Assembly (NCBI GenBank): GCA_964421565.1
Contig: CAYQXJ010000002.1
Location: 259,405-323,404 of the forward strand
Source: CAYQXJ01 sp964421565
GTDB lineage: Bacteria; Planctomycetota; Brocadiia; SM23-32
Reading direction: 5' to 3'
Length of the DNA stretch: 64,000 nucleotides
The notes under the pieces are model-generated. The model searched no databases and was not told where the DNA came from. It saw only the letters and a list, made by a program, of their open reading frames with translations. This document shows, in pieces, positions 8,111 through 16,981 of this stretch (position 1 is the first letter of the stretch; each line of letters starts with the position of its first letter). The position numbers and the translations under genes were made by a program.

Positions 8111-9424
8111 TCATGTCTCTCTCACGCGGTCGTGCGCGCTCTCATGCGCGAACACGCAGTGGCCACCGACCCACGTGGCCACTGCCCGGCCGCGTAGCCT
8201 GCGTCCGGCGAACGGTGTATTCCGCGATTTCGAGAGGAGCTTCGCTGGCTCTACCGTCCACTCCAGCTCGGGGTCGATGAGCACAAGGTCCGCCCGTGCG
8301 CCGGTCTTCAACGTGCCGGCGGACAGGCCCAGGGCCCTCGCCGGTCGATGGCTGAGCAGGTCGGCGGCGTCGGATCGGCTCAGCCTCCCTTCATGCACGA
8401 AGTAGGTGAGCACCAGCGCAAGTGTCGTTTCGAGGCCGATCAGGCCGTGCGCGCCGGCGCGCTTGTCCTCGGGGGTGTGCGGGGCGTGGTCGCTGGCGAC
8501 GGCGTCGGGTTCGCCCCTTTGCAGGGCCTGCTGCAATGCCGCTCGGTCGTGGCGTGATCGGATGGGGGGATTCACCAGCGGCACGTCGTCCGCACCGAAG
8601 TCCTGCCTGCACAGCAGCAGGTGATGTGGCGTTACCTCCCAAGTGACGCCTGCATGCTGCTCTCTGGCGCGGCGGATGGCCTGAACGCTGCGTTCCAGGC
8701 TCACGTGGGAGAGGTGGATGCGACAGCCCTGCGTCGTGGCGATGCGGATGTCGCGTTCGACCCACGCGGCCTCGTTGGTGTATGGCTCGCCCGGCACGAA
8801 GCCGGGGTCGACGCCCGCCGCCACCTCGGCCAGTGAGCGAGGCGAGTCCTCGCAATGGGGGGCGACCGGCAGCCTGTTCTCGGCGGCGGCGCGGCAGATG
8901 TCGCGCATTACCGTTGGGTTGACAACCGGGTCGCCGTCATCGCTCAGGGCTACCACCCTGCCCGTGGCGGCGAGGGGGGCGACGTCGAGCGGCTCCCGTC
9001 CCAGGCGCCCGCGGGTCATGGCCGCCTTGAAAAGCACCCGCACGCCGGCCTCGGCGTCTGCCCGTTCGGCCGCTTCCTTCACTCTGGCCGGCTCATCGGT
9101 TGGCGGGTCGGTGTTGGGTTCGCAGACGACGGTCGTGTAGCCGCCCGCCGAGGCGGCCCTGCCCCCCGTGCGGAAGGTCTCCTTCTCGGCGTATCCAGGC
9201 TCCCGCAGGTGAACGTGCAGGTCGACCAGGCCGGGCCAGAGCCACATCTGGCGCCCGTCCACGACTCTGAGCGCCGCGGCGTCCGTTTCGCGTCGAGCCC
9301 GGCGGGCTGTGATCTCCGCTTCGACTGCCACCACGCGTCCAGCGGCGCTGAGCACGTCGCAGACGGCGTCAACGCCCCCGGCGGGGTCGGTAACGTGGGC
9401 GCCCTGGATGAGTAGCGACTGCAT
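8111..9424 (-). CDS. pyrC: Dihydroorotase (class I)
   Basis: A 437-residue amidohydrolase that cyclises N-carbamoyl-aspartate to dihydroorotate in pyrimidine synthesis. The metal motif HVHLREPG near residue 60 (GLVDLHVHLREPG), VALSDDGDPV near 155, APHCED near 180, IHLSHVS near 235 and ASDHAPHT near 305 match class I enzymes. Length is typical (420-440). The ATG at 9424 is followed at once by MQSLLIQGAHVTDP, the normal N-terminal beta sandwich; an in-frame GTG at 9457 is less likely. It is the first gene of a minus-strand operon with the yacP-like gene and the membrane protein gene. Confidence 0.93.
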   Translation of the reverse strand: MQSLLIQGAHVTDPAGGVDAVCDVLSAAGRVVAVEAEITARRARRETDAAALRVVDGRQMWLWPGLVDLHVHLREPGYAEKETFRTGGRAASAGGYTTVVCEPNTDPPTDEPARVKEAAERADAEAGVRVLFKAAMTRGRLGREPLDVAPLAATGRVVALSDDGDPVVNPTVMRDICRAAAENRLPVAPHCEDSPRSLAEVAAGVDPGFVPGEPYTNEAAWVERDIRIATTQGCRIHLSHVSLERSVQAIRRAREQHAGVTWEVTPHHLLLCRQDFGADDVPLVNPPIRSRHDRAALQQALQRGEPDAVASDHAPHTPEDKRAGAHGLIGLETTLALVLTYFVHEGRLSRSDAADLLSHRPARALGLSAGTLKTGARADLVLIDPELEWTVEPAKLLSKSRNTPFAGRRLRGRAVATWVGGHCVFAHESAHDRVRET

Positions 9425-9470
9425 GCTGAACCCCCCCGTGTGGACTGCGCCGGCCACGATTCAGCCCCTA

Positions 9471-9499
9471 AGGCTAACGGTGCGACGGTCGCTTTTCAA
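9471..9499 (-). promoter_or_regulatory. Possible pyrC promoter
   Basis: Minus strand: TTGAAA (9499-9494), 17-nt spacer, TAGCCT (9476-9471). The -10 is poor, spacing is ideal. Confidence 0.4.
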
Positions 9500-9570
9500 C
9501 GGTTCGCTCTGTGGCTCGGGGCGCCCGTCGCGAGCGGCCGGGCGATTTGACGCCAAAAGGGCGATTCCTC

Positions 9571-9599
9571 TTGACAACCTGCACGTCGTGCAATAGAAT
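9571..9599 (+). promoter_or_regulatory. Promoter of the HU gene
   Basis: TTGACA (9571-9576), 17-nt spacer, TAGAAT (9594-9599): the best promoter match in the window, as expected for an abundant DNA-binding protein. The leader is about 75 nt. Confidence 0.75.
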
Positions 9600-9679
9600 C
9601 CGGGCCGTATTGTCCGAAGTGCAGCCTGCGCAATACTTTCCCACTGGGTTTGTTGTGAACGCCGAAAGGGGTCTGTTCA

Positions 9680-10000
9680 GTGAATAACAGGACTGTTACC
9701 AAGCGCGAACTGTGCGAACGCATTGCCAAGAAGACGGGCTACGCCCAGGTGGTGACCAAGGATGTCGTGCAGAGCTTCCTGGACGAGATCATCGCAGAGC
9801 TCGCGAGGGGTAACCGGATGGAGTTCCGCAACTTCGGCGTCTTCGACACGCGGCTGCAGGCACCGCGCAAGGCGCGCAATCCCCGCACGAACGAGGTCGT
9901 TCAGGTCCCCGCCAAGGCTGTGGTGTCGTTCAAGGTTGGCAAGGAGATGCAGGATCGGGCGCAGGAGTGTCTGTCCGAGCTGCTGGAGGAAGAGGCCTGA
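9680..10000 (+). CDS. HU/IHF-family DNA-binding protein
   Basis: A 106-residue nucleoid protein that bends DNA as a dimer. The HU fold is complete: helical N-terminus TVTKRELCERIAKKTGY, then GNRMEFRNFGVFDTR, and the DNA-binding arm with RKARNPRTNEVVQVPAKAVVSFKVGKEM. It is slightly longer than HU (90) because of an acidic helical tail (ECLSELLEEEA). The start is GTG at 9680 with AAGGGG about 9 nt upstream. It is monocistronic and convergent with the 10034-11149 gene. Confidence 0.92.
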   Translation: MNNRTVTKRELCERIAKKTGYAQVVTKDVVQSFLDEIIAELARGNRMEFRNFGVFDTRLQAPRKARNPRTNEVVQVPAKAVVSFKVGKEMQDRAQECLSELLEEEA

Positions 10001-10033
10001 GCACCTTCGGCTCTGGCACGAGTCGCCCCGTAG

Positions 10034-11149
10034 CTAACCCGAAGGGCGTTCCCCGCCGTCCCTCAGCCGCACGCTGGCCAGCTCCAGCAGCATGATCACC
10101 ACCACGAGCGCAGCGGCCTGGACGGCCGGCACGCAGACGCGCCACGTGCTGGAGCCGTATGGCACGGTGGCCCCTGCGGCGGTTGCGACCACCGTGAGCC
10201 CCACCGTCAGAAGCACCATCCTGTCGCTCATCCCCAGCCGCATCAGCCGGTGAGAGAAGTGGCTGCGATCGCCCTGCATGATGGGCCGTCTGCCATGGAG
10301 CCGGATGGCGATAACACTCAAGGTGTCATAGAGCGGGACGGCGAAAACGACCAACGGCACCAGCACAGGGAAGAGGGGGTTGAGCTGCCTGGCCGTCATG
10401 AAGTTGGAAATGCTGGTCGCCACGGCCAGCATGTAGCCGACGAACAGCGCGCCCGTGTCGCCCATGAAGATTCTGGCCGGTGGCAGGTTGAATACCAGGA
10501 AGGCCAGCACCCCGCCCAGCACCGTCAAGAGCAGGCCGGCGATGAAGCTCTGCCCCGTCTGCAGGGCCACCACCAGCAAGGCGGCGCCCGAAAGGAGCGC
10601 TACCAGCCCGCTCTGGCCGTCCATGTTATCCAGCAGGTTGAAGCAGTTCGCCAGCAGCACTATCCACAGCGTCGTGATCGCCACCTGCGCCAGTGGCGAA
10701 GAGATGAACAGAGTGACGCGAACCTGTGGTATCAGCGCCACCGCCCCCGCGACGACGAACTGCCCTGCCAGGCGAACCGCAGGCGAGGGGGAACGCAGAT
10801 CATCCCAGAAACCGATGCCCGCAAACGCCAACCCGCCGGCGAGTATGCCCAGCAACAAGGGCAACTGCCGGGCCGCCAGCACGATGTTCCTCTGTACGAC
10901 GGCGGATGCCGAGACACGCGCCGGCTCTTGCCGCAGCAGCCAGGCCAGGGCCCCGATCCCGAGCAGCGGCAGCACTGCGGCCCCGACCACAGCCAGCCCG
11001 CCCCCCAGGGCAGTCGGCTCCGCGTGGGCCTTGCGCCCGCCCGGACGATCCACAAAGCCCGTGGCAAGGGACACGCGGCGAACCACCAACACCAGCACAA
11101 TGCCCAGGGCAAAGGAACAGCCGAATGCAAGGGCGAGTATGGCGCGCAT
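10034..11149 (-). CDS. Undecaprenyl-phosphate sugar-1-phosphate transferase (WecA/MraY family)
   Basis: A 371-residue integral membrane enzyme of glycosyltransferase family 4, moving a HexNAc-1-phosphate from UDP-sugar to a polyprenyl phosphate to start O-antigen, capsule or wall-polymer synthesis. Around ten hydrophobic helices alternate with the conserved loops: RKAHAEPTALGGG near the start, NCFNLLDNMDGQSG (metal Asp pair), RIFMGDTGALFVGYML and the C-terminal GDRSHFSHRLMRLG. It resembles WecA/TagO more than MraY. Of several in-frame starts, ATG at 11149 has a GAGG box 7 nt upstream and begins directly at the first helix. Confidence 0.88.
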   Translation of the reverse strand: MRAILALAFGCSFALGIVLVLVVRRVSLATGFVDRPGGRKAHAEPTALGGGLAVVGAAVLPLLGIGALAWLLRQEPARVSASAVVQRNIVLAARQLPLLLGILAGGLAFAGIGFWDDLRSPSPAVRLAGQFVVAGAVALIPQVRVTLFISSPLAQVAITTLWIVLLANCFNLLDNMDGQSGLVALLSGAALLVVALQTGQSFIAGLLLTVLGGVLAFLVFNLPPARIFMGDTGALFVGYMLAVATSISNFMTARQLNPLFPVLVPLVVFAVPLYDTLSVIAIRLHGRRPIMQGDRSHFSHRLMRLGMSDRMVLLTVGLTVVATAAGATVPYGSSTWRVCVPAVQAAALVVVIMLLELASVRLRDGGERPSG

Positions 11150-11194
11150 GTGATAGCCTCGCATAGCCAGTCTATTGCGGCTGCGGCGGAAGTT

Positions 11195-11223
11195 AGCATA
11201 CGACGACGCCGCCTCGGAGGCAA
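11195..11223 (-). promoter_or_regulatory. Promoter of the WecA-like gene
   Basis: Minus strand: TTGCCT (11223-11218), 17-nt spacer, TATGCT (11200-11195); leader about 40 nt. Confidence 0.5.
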
Positions 11224-11243
11224 ACGCGCCGGCCACCGCACTG

Positions 11244-11272
11244 TTGCATGCGGCCCGAATATGGTTTACGAA
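11244..11272 (+). promoter_or_regulatory. Possible promoter of the heparinase-like gene
   Basis: TTGCAT (11244-11249), 17-nt spacer, TACGAA (11267-11272). Weak -10, good position. Confidence 0.35.
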
Positions 11273-11309
11273 TGCGCCCCCGACCCTGAGGCTGCGAAGG
11301 GAGTGAATG

Positions 11310-13148
11310 ATGGCCGAATACCCGATCACGATTGACGATGACCTGCCCACAGAGGAACAGTTGAGCGAAGCACTGCGCCGGCCAGAGCGTTCGCTGCCGC
11401 CGGCCTCCGACCGGAATGCCTGGCGCAGAGTGGCGCAGAGGCCATGGATTCAGCAGTGGCTGGCCCACCTGCGGCAGAGCGCCGAACAGACCGCCGACGC
11501 CGGCCCGGGGGCCGCCCGGGCGTCGCATTACCTGGATTACTTCCGGACGGGATCGCGCCGGGCCTACCACGGTGGCGTGCACGGGCGTCCGGCGGCGCTC
11601 GCCGTGCTGACCGCCGTGGAGTGCCTGGAGGGCGAGGGGCGGTTCATGGACACCCTGCTGGACCTGTCCTGGGCGACGGCCGAGGAGACTTCTTGGGTCA
11701 TGCCGGCCCACCTGAACCACGCAGGCGACGAACCGTTGCCCGACGTGAAGAACCCCCACTTTGATCTGCGCACGGCGATGGTCGCCCGCGCGCTTGCCGA
11801 GATGGTGCACGTGCTGGGCGAACGCATGGACGAGGTCTCCCCACTGTGGCGCAAGCGGATACGCTTCGAACTCGAGCGCCAGGCCGTCGCGCCTTATCTG
11901 GCGCAGAGCTTCCATTGGGAGAACTACACCTTCAACTGGAACGCCGTCTGCACCGACGGGGCGGTGGTGGCGGCACTGGTCGGAGGTTTCGACCGGCGCA
12001 CGAAGGCCCGCGTCCTCGCTAAGGCCCTCCGCTCCGCTCCGCTGTTCTTGAGCGGCTTCGAGGATGACGGCGGCTGCTCGGAGGGGCCGGGCTACTGGCG
12101 TTTCGGAATGGAACATTTCTCCTCGACCGCTTACCACGTCCATTGCGCGACGGGGGGCGCAGTGGACCTGCTCGCCGACGTTCGCATGCCCGCCATCTAT
12201 TCCTATCCGCCAAAGGTCGTGCTCTCTGGCTCGGACGTGGTCAACTTCGCCGACAGCCCCGCACAGGTCCGTTTCCGCAGCGGCCCGATCGCCTGGGCCG
12301 CCGGGCAACTGGGGGTGCGCGATATGGTCGCCCTGGCCTCAGACGGAACGGGCCACCCCGGCCGGCTCGCGAGCGTGCTGGATGTGCTGCTGCTGCCCGA
12401 GCCTCTAGCGTTCGAGCCGCCGGCGGAGGCCTGGCTGCCCTCGCTGCAGGTGCTGGTCGCCCGTACTTCGCCGGATCCGGACGCCCTCGTCCTCGCAGCC
12501 AAGGGCGGCCACAACCGCGAACACCACAACCATAACGACGTCGGCGGCTTCATCGTCCACTGGGCGGGGCAGAGCCTGATCTGCGACCTGGGCAAGGGCG
12601 ATTACGTGAAGGAGTTCTTCGGCCCGAAGCGCTACGACTTCCTGGTTACGCGCAGTTATGGCCACAACGTGCCGCGCGTGAACGGCTGCGAGCAGGCGGC
12701 GGGCAGGGATTTCCGGGCCGAGCAGTTCGAACTGGCCCGCCAGGCGGGGTCGGTCGGCGTGAGTATGGAACTGAAGGCGGCCTATCCGCAGCAGGCGGGC
12801 ATCGAGTCGCTGCGCCGGCAGGTGGAGCTCAGCAGGGCCGCCCCCGGGGCCGTCGAACTGACCGACGAGATAGAGTTCGTGGACGAGGCGGGCATGTACG
12901 AGCTGCCGCTCTACAGCGAGGGCAGCTTCGAGCCTGCCACACGCGGCGCAGCCCTGGTGAAGGGGGCTGCGGGAGCGCTCAGGGTCGAATGGGACTCTGA
13001 GCTGCTGCTCGGCCGGGTGGAGCAGGTCGAACACGGCGATGCCTCGCTGGAGCAGCGCTACGGCCCGCGCCTGCCTCGCCTCGTGCTCAAGCTGCGGCAG
13101 CCCCGGGCGCGGGCGACCGTGCGGATTCATTTTGCCCCCGCGGAGTAG
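11310..13148 (+). CDS. Heparinase II/III-family polysaccharide lyase-like protein
   Basis: A 612-residue protein with an alpha/alpha-toroid N-terminal half (about 60-350; YTFNWNAVCTDGAVVAALVG is typical) and a heparinase II/III beta-sandwich from about 395. The signature HNREHHNHNDVGGFIVHW (about 400-417), followed by YDFLVTRSYGHNVPRVNG, carries the His and Tyr residues that act in uronate elimination in this family. No signal peptide is seen, so it should be cytoplasmic and act on imported oligosaccharides; most characterised members are exported. GGGAG lies 6 nt before the second of two adjacent ATGs (11307, 11310). An MFS transporter gene follows after 6 nt. Confidence 0.82.
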   Translation: MAEYPITIDDDLPTEEQLSEALRRPERSLPPASDRNAWRRVAQRPWIQQWLAHLRQSAEQTADAGPGAARASHYLDYFRTGSRRAYHGGVHGRPAALAVLTAVECLEGEGRFMDTLLDLSWATAEETSWVMPAHLNHAGDEPLPDVKNPHFDLRTAMVARALAEMVHVLGERMDEVSPLWRKRIRFELERQAVAPYLAQSFHWENYTFNWNAVCTDGAVVAALVGGFDRRTKARVLAKALRSAPLFLSGFEDDGGCSEGPGYWRFGMEHFSSTAYHVHCATGGAVDLLADVRMPAIYSYPPKVVLSGSDVVNFADSPAQVRFRSGPIAWAAGQLGVRDMVALASDGTGHPGRLASVLDVLLLPEPLAFEPPAEAWLPSLQVLVARTSPDPDALVLAAKGGHNREHHNHNDVGGFIVHWAGQSLICDLGKGDYVKEFFGPKRYDFLVTRSYGHNVPRVNGCEQAAGRDFRAEQFELARQAGSVGVSMELKAAYPQQAGIESLRRQVELSRAAPGAVELTDEIEFVDEAGMYELPLYSEGSFEPATRGAALVKGAAGALRVEWDSELLLGRVEQVEHGDASLEQRYGPRLPRLVLKLRQPRARATVRIHFAPAE

Positions 13149-13154
13149 CCTCGC

Positions 13155-14336
13155 ATGGCACACGGCGTTGCAGCGCGCAGGCGGTGGCTGACGGCGGCGG
13201 CCTGGATGTCGCTCATCGTGTTCGCCACGACGACCACGCTGCTTTCGGTTTCTCTGAAGCACATCGGCGTTGGGCTTGGCATCGACTTCGGCGCGCGTGG
13301 CAGCATCGCCCTGGTCAGGGCGGTCGCTCTGACCGTGTCCGCTCTTGCCGCAGGAGTGATTGCTGACCGCTGGGGCAAGAGGTGGCTCATGACGGGGGCC
13401 ATGCTGTTCGTGGCGGCGGGGCTGCTGTGGGCAGGGGCGGCCGGCAGTTACGCGCACCTGCTGACGGCCGTTGTCATCATGGGCGTCGGGCTGGGGTGCC
13501 TGGAGGCGCTGGTCAGCCCCCTGGTTGCCCAGCTTCATCCGGCGGATGTGCCCACCCAGATGAGCTTGCTCCACGCGTTCTACCCCGTCGGCATAGTCGT
13601 CTCATCGCTGTTTATCGGCTCCGCGCTGGACCAGGGCGTTCGATGGCAGGCGGCCTTCGCCGTGGTGGCCTTGCCCGCCGCGGCCGTTGCCTTCATGTTC
13701 ATGAGGGGCGGCTACCCGCGGGCGAGCAGGGCAGCGGGGGTGGACACGCTCCGCGCGGCGGCCATCCTGCGTCAGCCGGCCTTCTGGCTTCTGGCGGCGG
13801 CGATGGTCTTCGGTGCAGGTTGTGAAGGTGGGCTCGCCTATTGGACGCCGAACTTCGTCCAGAACGAGTTCGGCACCGGCGCCGCAACCGGTGGCCTGGG
13901 TCTCATGTGCTTCAGTGCGGCGATGGCCGCCGGGCGCTTCGGGATGGGCGCCGCCACGCGTCGGGTGTCCGTCGGGTGGTTGTTCGGCGCCATGATCGGG
14001 CTCGGTATCGCCTCGGTGGCGTGCCTATCGGTGGCGCGTAGCCTGCCTCTCGCCATGGCGATGCTCGTTCTGGGCGGGGTGAGCGTGGCCATCGTCTGGC
14101 CGGGCATACTGACACTTGCGGCTGAGCGCATCAGCGCATCCTCGGCGACGCTCTTCGCCATGCTTTCCGCGGCGGGCATACTTGGCTTCGGGGTCATTCC
14201 CCAGTTGCTGGGGGTTGTGGCGGAGGCGTGGGGTCTGCGGCGGGCGCTCTGGGTCGTGTCTGCCTCCTTCGTAGGCATGGGGCTGGCCCTGGCCGGGCTG
14301 TGGCGCAGCGGCCGAGCCCAGGGCGGCACCGGTTGA
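13155..14336 (+). CDS. MFS transporter
   Basis: A 393-residue inner-membrane transporter with about 12 hydrophobic helices. The loop-2/3 motif appears as GVIADRWGKRWLM (about residues 65-77) and VRWQAAFAVVALP near 155 precedes the central loop. It starts 6 nt after the heparinase-like gene, with GGAG overlapping that gene's end, so the two are co-translated. By context it could import the uronic-acid oligosaccharides handled by its neighbour, but its sequence alone does not tell the substrate. The stop codon overlaps the -35 of the tRNA-Arg promoter. Confidence 0.85.
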   Translation: MAHGVAARRRWLTAAAWMSLIVFATTTTLLSVSLKHIGVGLGIDFGARGSIALVRAVALTVSALAAGVIADRWGKRWLMTGAMLFVAAGLLWAGAAGSYAHLLTAVVIMGVGLGCLEALVSPLVAQLHPADVPTQMSLLHAFYPVGIVVSSLFIGSALDQGVRWQAAFAVVALPAAAVAFMFMRGGYPRASRAAGVDTLRAAAILRQPAFWLLAAAMVFGAGCEGGLAYWTPNFVQNEFGTGAATGGLGLMCFSAAMAAGRFGMGAATRRVSVGWLFGAMIGLGIASVACLSVARSLPLAMAMLVLGGVSVAIVWPGILTLAAERISASSATLFAMLSAAGILGFGVIPQLLGVVAEAWGLRRALWVVSASFVGMGLALAGLWRSGRAQGGTG

Positions 14337-14361
14337 GCCACAGCGAGGCTTCTGCTATATT
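14333..14361 (+). promoter_or_regulatory. Promoter of tRNA-Arg
   Basis: TTGAGC (14333-14338), 17-nt spacer, TATATT (14356-14361). The -35 hexamer overlaps the TGA of the MFS gene; the tRNA begins about 40 nt past the predicted start site. Confidence 0.6.
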
Positions 14362-14407
14362 CAAGCGTGTTGCGGGCAGTCGCTTCCCCGCTCGTCCCGC
14401 CCTCTGC

Positions 14408-14483
<76 letters not shown>

Positions 14484-14638
14484 TTCGTATCATCGTGCGC
14501 ATGAATGCTTTACATTACTGACGCGCGTTCGCGCACGCTGTCCGCCGGCCGATGCGTCCACGGGCGATGGCGCTCTCATTCTGCTAACGGCGCGGGGGCA
14601 GCGCGGTTCAGGATTCCTGTGCGGGCACGGGCGACCCC

Positions 14639-14667
14639 TTGACGATCAGCGGTCAGTAGATTAGAAA
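14639..14667 (+). promoter_or_regulatory. Promoter of the DMT transporter gene
   Basis: TTGACG (14639-14644), 17-nt spacer, TAGAAA (14662-14667), 43 nt before the GTG start. The rest of 14484-14638 shows no gene. Confidence 0.6.
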
Positions 14668-14709
14668 AGTGGCGTCTTGCATGCACGTCCCCCGGGGAGG
14701 ACCTGAGCA

Positions 14710-15648
14710 GTGGCACGCTACGAACGGTCCGGTCTGGCCTACGCGCTGCTGGCGGCGCTGCTGTGGAGTCCTCATTTCTCGCTGGTGGAGCGCTTGCAGG
14801 TCGCCGGGCCGCAGGTGCCGCAGATGGTCGCGCACTTCCACTTTGTCTTCTGGGCGGCGGCGGGCCTGCTGTTGGTGCTGTTTCTGAGCGGGCGGCTGGA
14901 CGAGCTTTCCATCTTCGGCCGGCGTGAGACGCAGATCCTGGTCCTCGGCGCGCTCGGGGGCTACGGGTTCTGGCTGTTCCGTGGCCTGGCGCTGGAGTCG
15001 CTGCCGACGTCGCGAGCGCGACTGCTCTTCTACGCAGCGCCCATCGCGGTCGGGGTGTTCAGTTCCTTCGGGCGTGAGCGCGCCGACAGCCGCACGTTCT
15101 TCGGGCTGTTGCTCGGATTCGTGGGCTGCATCATGCTGGCCGAGGGCGCCATGCCCGGGGGCGGCCCGGCGGGGGGGATGAAGGCGCACGCGCTGGGTGC
15201 CCTGGCGGCGGCCGGCTGGGGCCTATTCACCCTCTGCGCACGGCCGTTGGCGCGCGAGGAGAAGGCGCTGCCGGCGGTCGCACTGATCCTCGGCGTCGGC
15301 GCCGTCTGCCTCTTCGTCACGTGCCTGAGCACGGGCGCCAACGTGCTCAGGGTGAGCGTTGCCCAGCTCGGGCTCAGCGCGGTTGCGGGCTTCTTCACCG
15401 TCGGCGTTATGATGCTGGCGTGGCTGCGCTGCCTGCGCGGCGTGCCGGCGGTGGCTGCGGCGCCGTGGTGGTACCTGGGTCTTGCTTTTGCCGCAGCGGG
15501 GCGGTTGGTCTTCGCCGGGGGCTGGGGCGAGGGCGTGTGGTGGGTCCTCGGGGGGGCGGTGCTGATCCTGATGGCCCTGCACAGCGCCGGGGCGGGGCGC
15601 ACGGGCCAGGCGGTTACGATGGGCGACATCATCCGCGGGGGCACCTGA
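14710..15648 (+). CDS. EamA/DMT-superfamily transporter
   Basis: A 312-residue inner-membrane protein with about ten hydrophobic helices and the internal two-fold repeat of the drug/metabolite transporters. It begins RSGLAYALLAALLWSPHFSLV, where Ala-Leu-Leu-Trp-Ser is the usual first-helix pattern, and the first half ends in SLPTSRARLLFYAAPIAVGVF, equivalent to the fifth helix. Substrate unknown. The start is GTG at 14710 behind a GGGGAGG box about 10 nt away and a good promoter. It is monocistronic. Confidence 0.85.
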   Translation: MARYERSGLAYALLAALLWSPHFSLVERLQVAGPQVPQMVAHFHFVFWAAAGLLLVLFLSGRLDELSIFGRRETQILVLGALGGYGFWLFRGLALESLPTSRARLLFYAAPIAVGVFSSFGRERADSRTFFGLLLGFVGCIMLAEGAMPGGGPAGGMKAHALGALAAAGWGLFTLCARPLAREEKALPAVALILGVGAVCLFVTCLSTGANVLRVSVAQLGLSAVAGFFTVGVMMLAWLRCLRGVPAVAAAPWWYLGLAFAAAGRLVFAGGWGEGVWWVLGGAVLILMALHSAGAGRTGQAVTMGDIIRGGT

Positions 15649-15660
15649 GAGGGCCCCCGC
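15635..15660. terminator. Hairpin between convergent DMT and M14 genes
   Basis: Perfect 8-bp stem (15635-15642 with 15653-15660), 10-nt loop, spanning the DMT stop codon. Strong GC stem but no T tract. Confidence 0.45.
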
Positions 15661-15680
15661 CTTGCGCATCCGGCGTCCGT

Positions 15681-16838
15681 TCAGCCCAGCAGCCAGGCGG
15701 CAACGGCCCGCGCGATGCGCGCTCCGACCTCCCGATAGTCCTCGGGTTCGAGCGGCTGCTCGCTCCATAGCCCCTGGTAGCTGGTCTCGATGCTTACGGC
15801 AGGCGTGCGGTCCAGGTGGTCCCACGCCCAGTTGGTCAGCGTATCGGTTACGTTCCAGCGGGAGGGGTACGTCGGCACGCGGGCGAGTTGCTCGGGGTCG
15901 GCCTCGGGGAAGTGGTCCGCCAGCGCGGGAGTGAAGCTCTCGGCGTGCTTGCGTTGCCCGTCGGGGCGTCCCTCGCGCGGCAGAAACTGGTAGAGCCCCC
16001 ATTCCCCGCCGCCCGGTGCATGCAGGTCCAGCGCGAACCGCCTGTCCGAACGCGCCGCCGCGCGGCGCATGTCGTTCTGTATGGCACCTACCTCCGGCCG
16101 CATCGGCATCGCGGACCAGGCCCGGTTGAAGTCCCACGGCATGGCGTCCTTGCCGTAGTTGCCGGCCACTGCACCGTCCAGGTCGACGAATGGGACGACC
16201 CACCACTGCACGCCTGCCACTTCGCCGTGCTGCTCCGCTGCGGCTGCGGCCACGGCCCGCAGCAGCCCGTCCAGGACCCACGAGCCGGGCGTCTCGCCGG
16301 CATGCTGGCGGGCCAGCACGTAGGCGACCGGTGCCCTTTGCGGTGCGCTCGCCCGCAGGCGGGGCAGCAGTCGTCCCTCACCGGTCAGCCCGATCGGCTC
16401 CTCGTCCCACACGCCGCCCAGTTCCTTCAGGGTGCGGTGGAGCGCGCCGGGTCCGTAGGGGTAACAGAAGGCGAGAGCGATGTCTTCACACGCCTGCGGG
16501 GCGCTGAGGGCGAGCATGTGTCCGCCGCTTTCGCGCTCGAGCACGGCAGTTTCGCCGACGCGCCGCCAGGGGGCGTCGCCCTGGCGCAGCACAGGCCGCA
16601 CAGCGCCGAGTTGCTCTGCCGAACCGAGCCCGAGGCACGAGTCGGCGTTCGCCCACTCGAACCTGACCGGCCGCGGCTGGTGTGACACGCATTCGAAGTG
16701 GAACCAGAGCGGCTGCGGGCTCGTGCGGGGCTCCGACATGAAGCGCACGGCCCACGCGCCCTCGTGCTCACGCACGTGCACCACGGTTCCGTTGCCCGAG
16801 ACCGGCGCCTGCCGTATGCGTATCGCCTCGGCCTGCAT
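15681..16838 (-). CDS. M14-family metallocarboxypeptidase-like protein
   Basis: A 385-residue zinc peptidase of the AGBL/Nna1-like M14 branch. An N-terminal beta-sandwich (about 1-130) precedes the catalytic fold. ARQHAGETPGSWVLDGLL (about 185) gives the first His and Glu zinc ligands, PWDFNRAWSAMP the substrate-binding Asn-Arg, FALDLHAPGG the third zinc ligand His and VSIETSYQG the catalytic Glu. It has no signal peptide, so cytoplasmic action on peptides or deglutamylation-type chemistry is likely. ATG at 16838 is chosen over 16886 because of the GGGG box and because the upstream part looks unrelated. Confidence 0.78.
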   Translation of the reverse strand: MQAEAIRIRQAPVSGNGTVVHVREHEGAWAVRFMSEPRTSPQPLWFHFECVSHQPRPVRFEWANADSCLGLGSAEQLGAVRPVLRQGDAPWRRVGETAVLERESGGHMLALSAPQACEDIALAFCYPYGPGALHRTLKELGGVWDEEPIGLTGEGRLLPRLRASAPQRAPVAYVLARQHAGETPGSWVLDGLLRAVAAAAAEQHGEVAGVQWWVVPFVDLDGAVAGNYGKDAMPWDFNRAWSAMPMRPEVGAIQNDMRRAAARSDRRFALDLHAPGGGEWGLYQFLPREGRPDGQRKHAESFTPALADHFPEADPEQLARVPTYPSRWNVTDTLTNWAWDHLDRTPAVSIETSYQGLWSEQPLEPEDYREVGARIARAVAAWLLG

Positions 16839-16922
16839 CGCGTGATCCCCGCGCTGGTGTTTCCATTCAGTGTTCACCGTGATCATAGGCAGCGGACCCG
16901 GCCCCGTCAACGCTCGTGTCCG

Positions 16923-16951
16923 TTGAACCGCCGCGCGAACTGGCCTATGCT
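16923..16951 (+). promoter_or_regulatory. Promoter of the first URO-D-like gene
   Basis: TTGAAC (16923-16928), 17-nt spacer, TATGCT (16946-16951), about 25 nt from the predicted start site to the ATG. Confidence 0.55.
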
Positions 16952-16981
16952 GGCGTCGAACCAGGCGGAGGGAACACGAGC

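Noticed and set aside
10004..10045. Inverted repeat CCTTCGG / CCGAAGG between the HU and WecA-like genes as a terminator
   Set aside because: The loop is 28 nt and there is no T tract; too weak to call.
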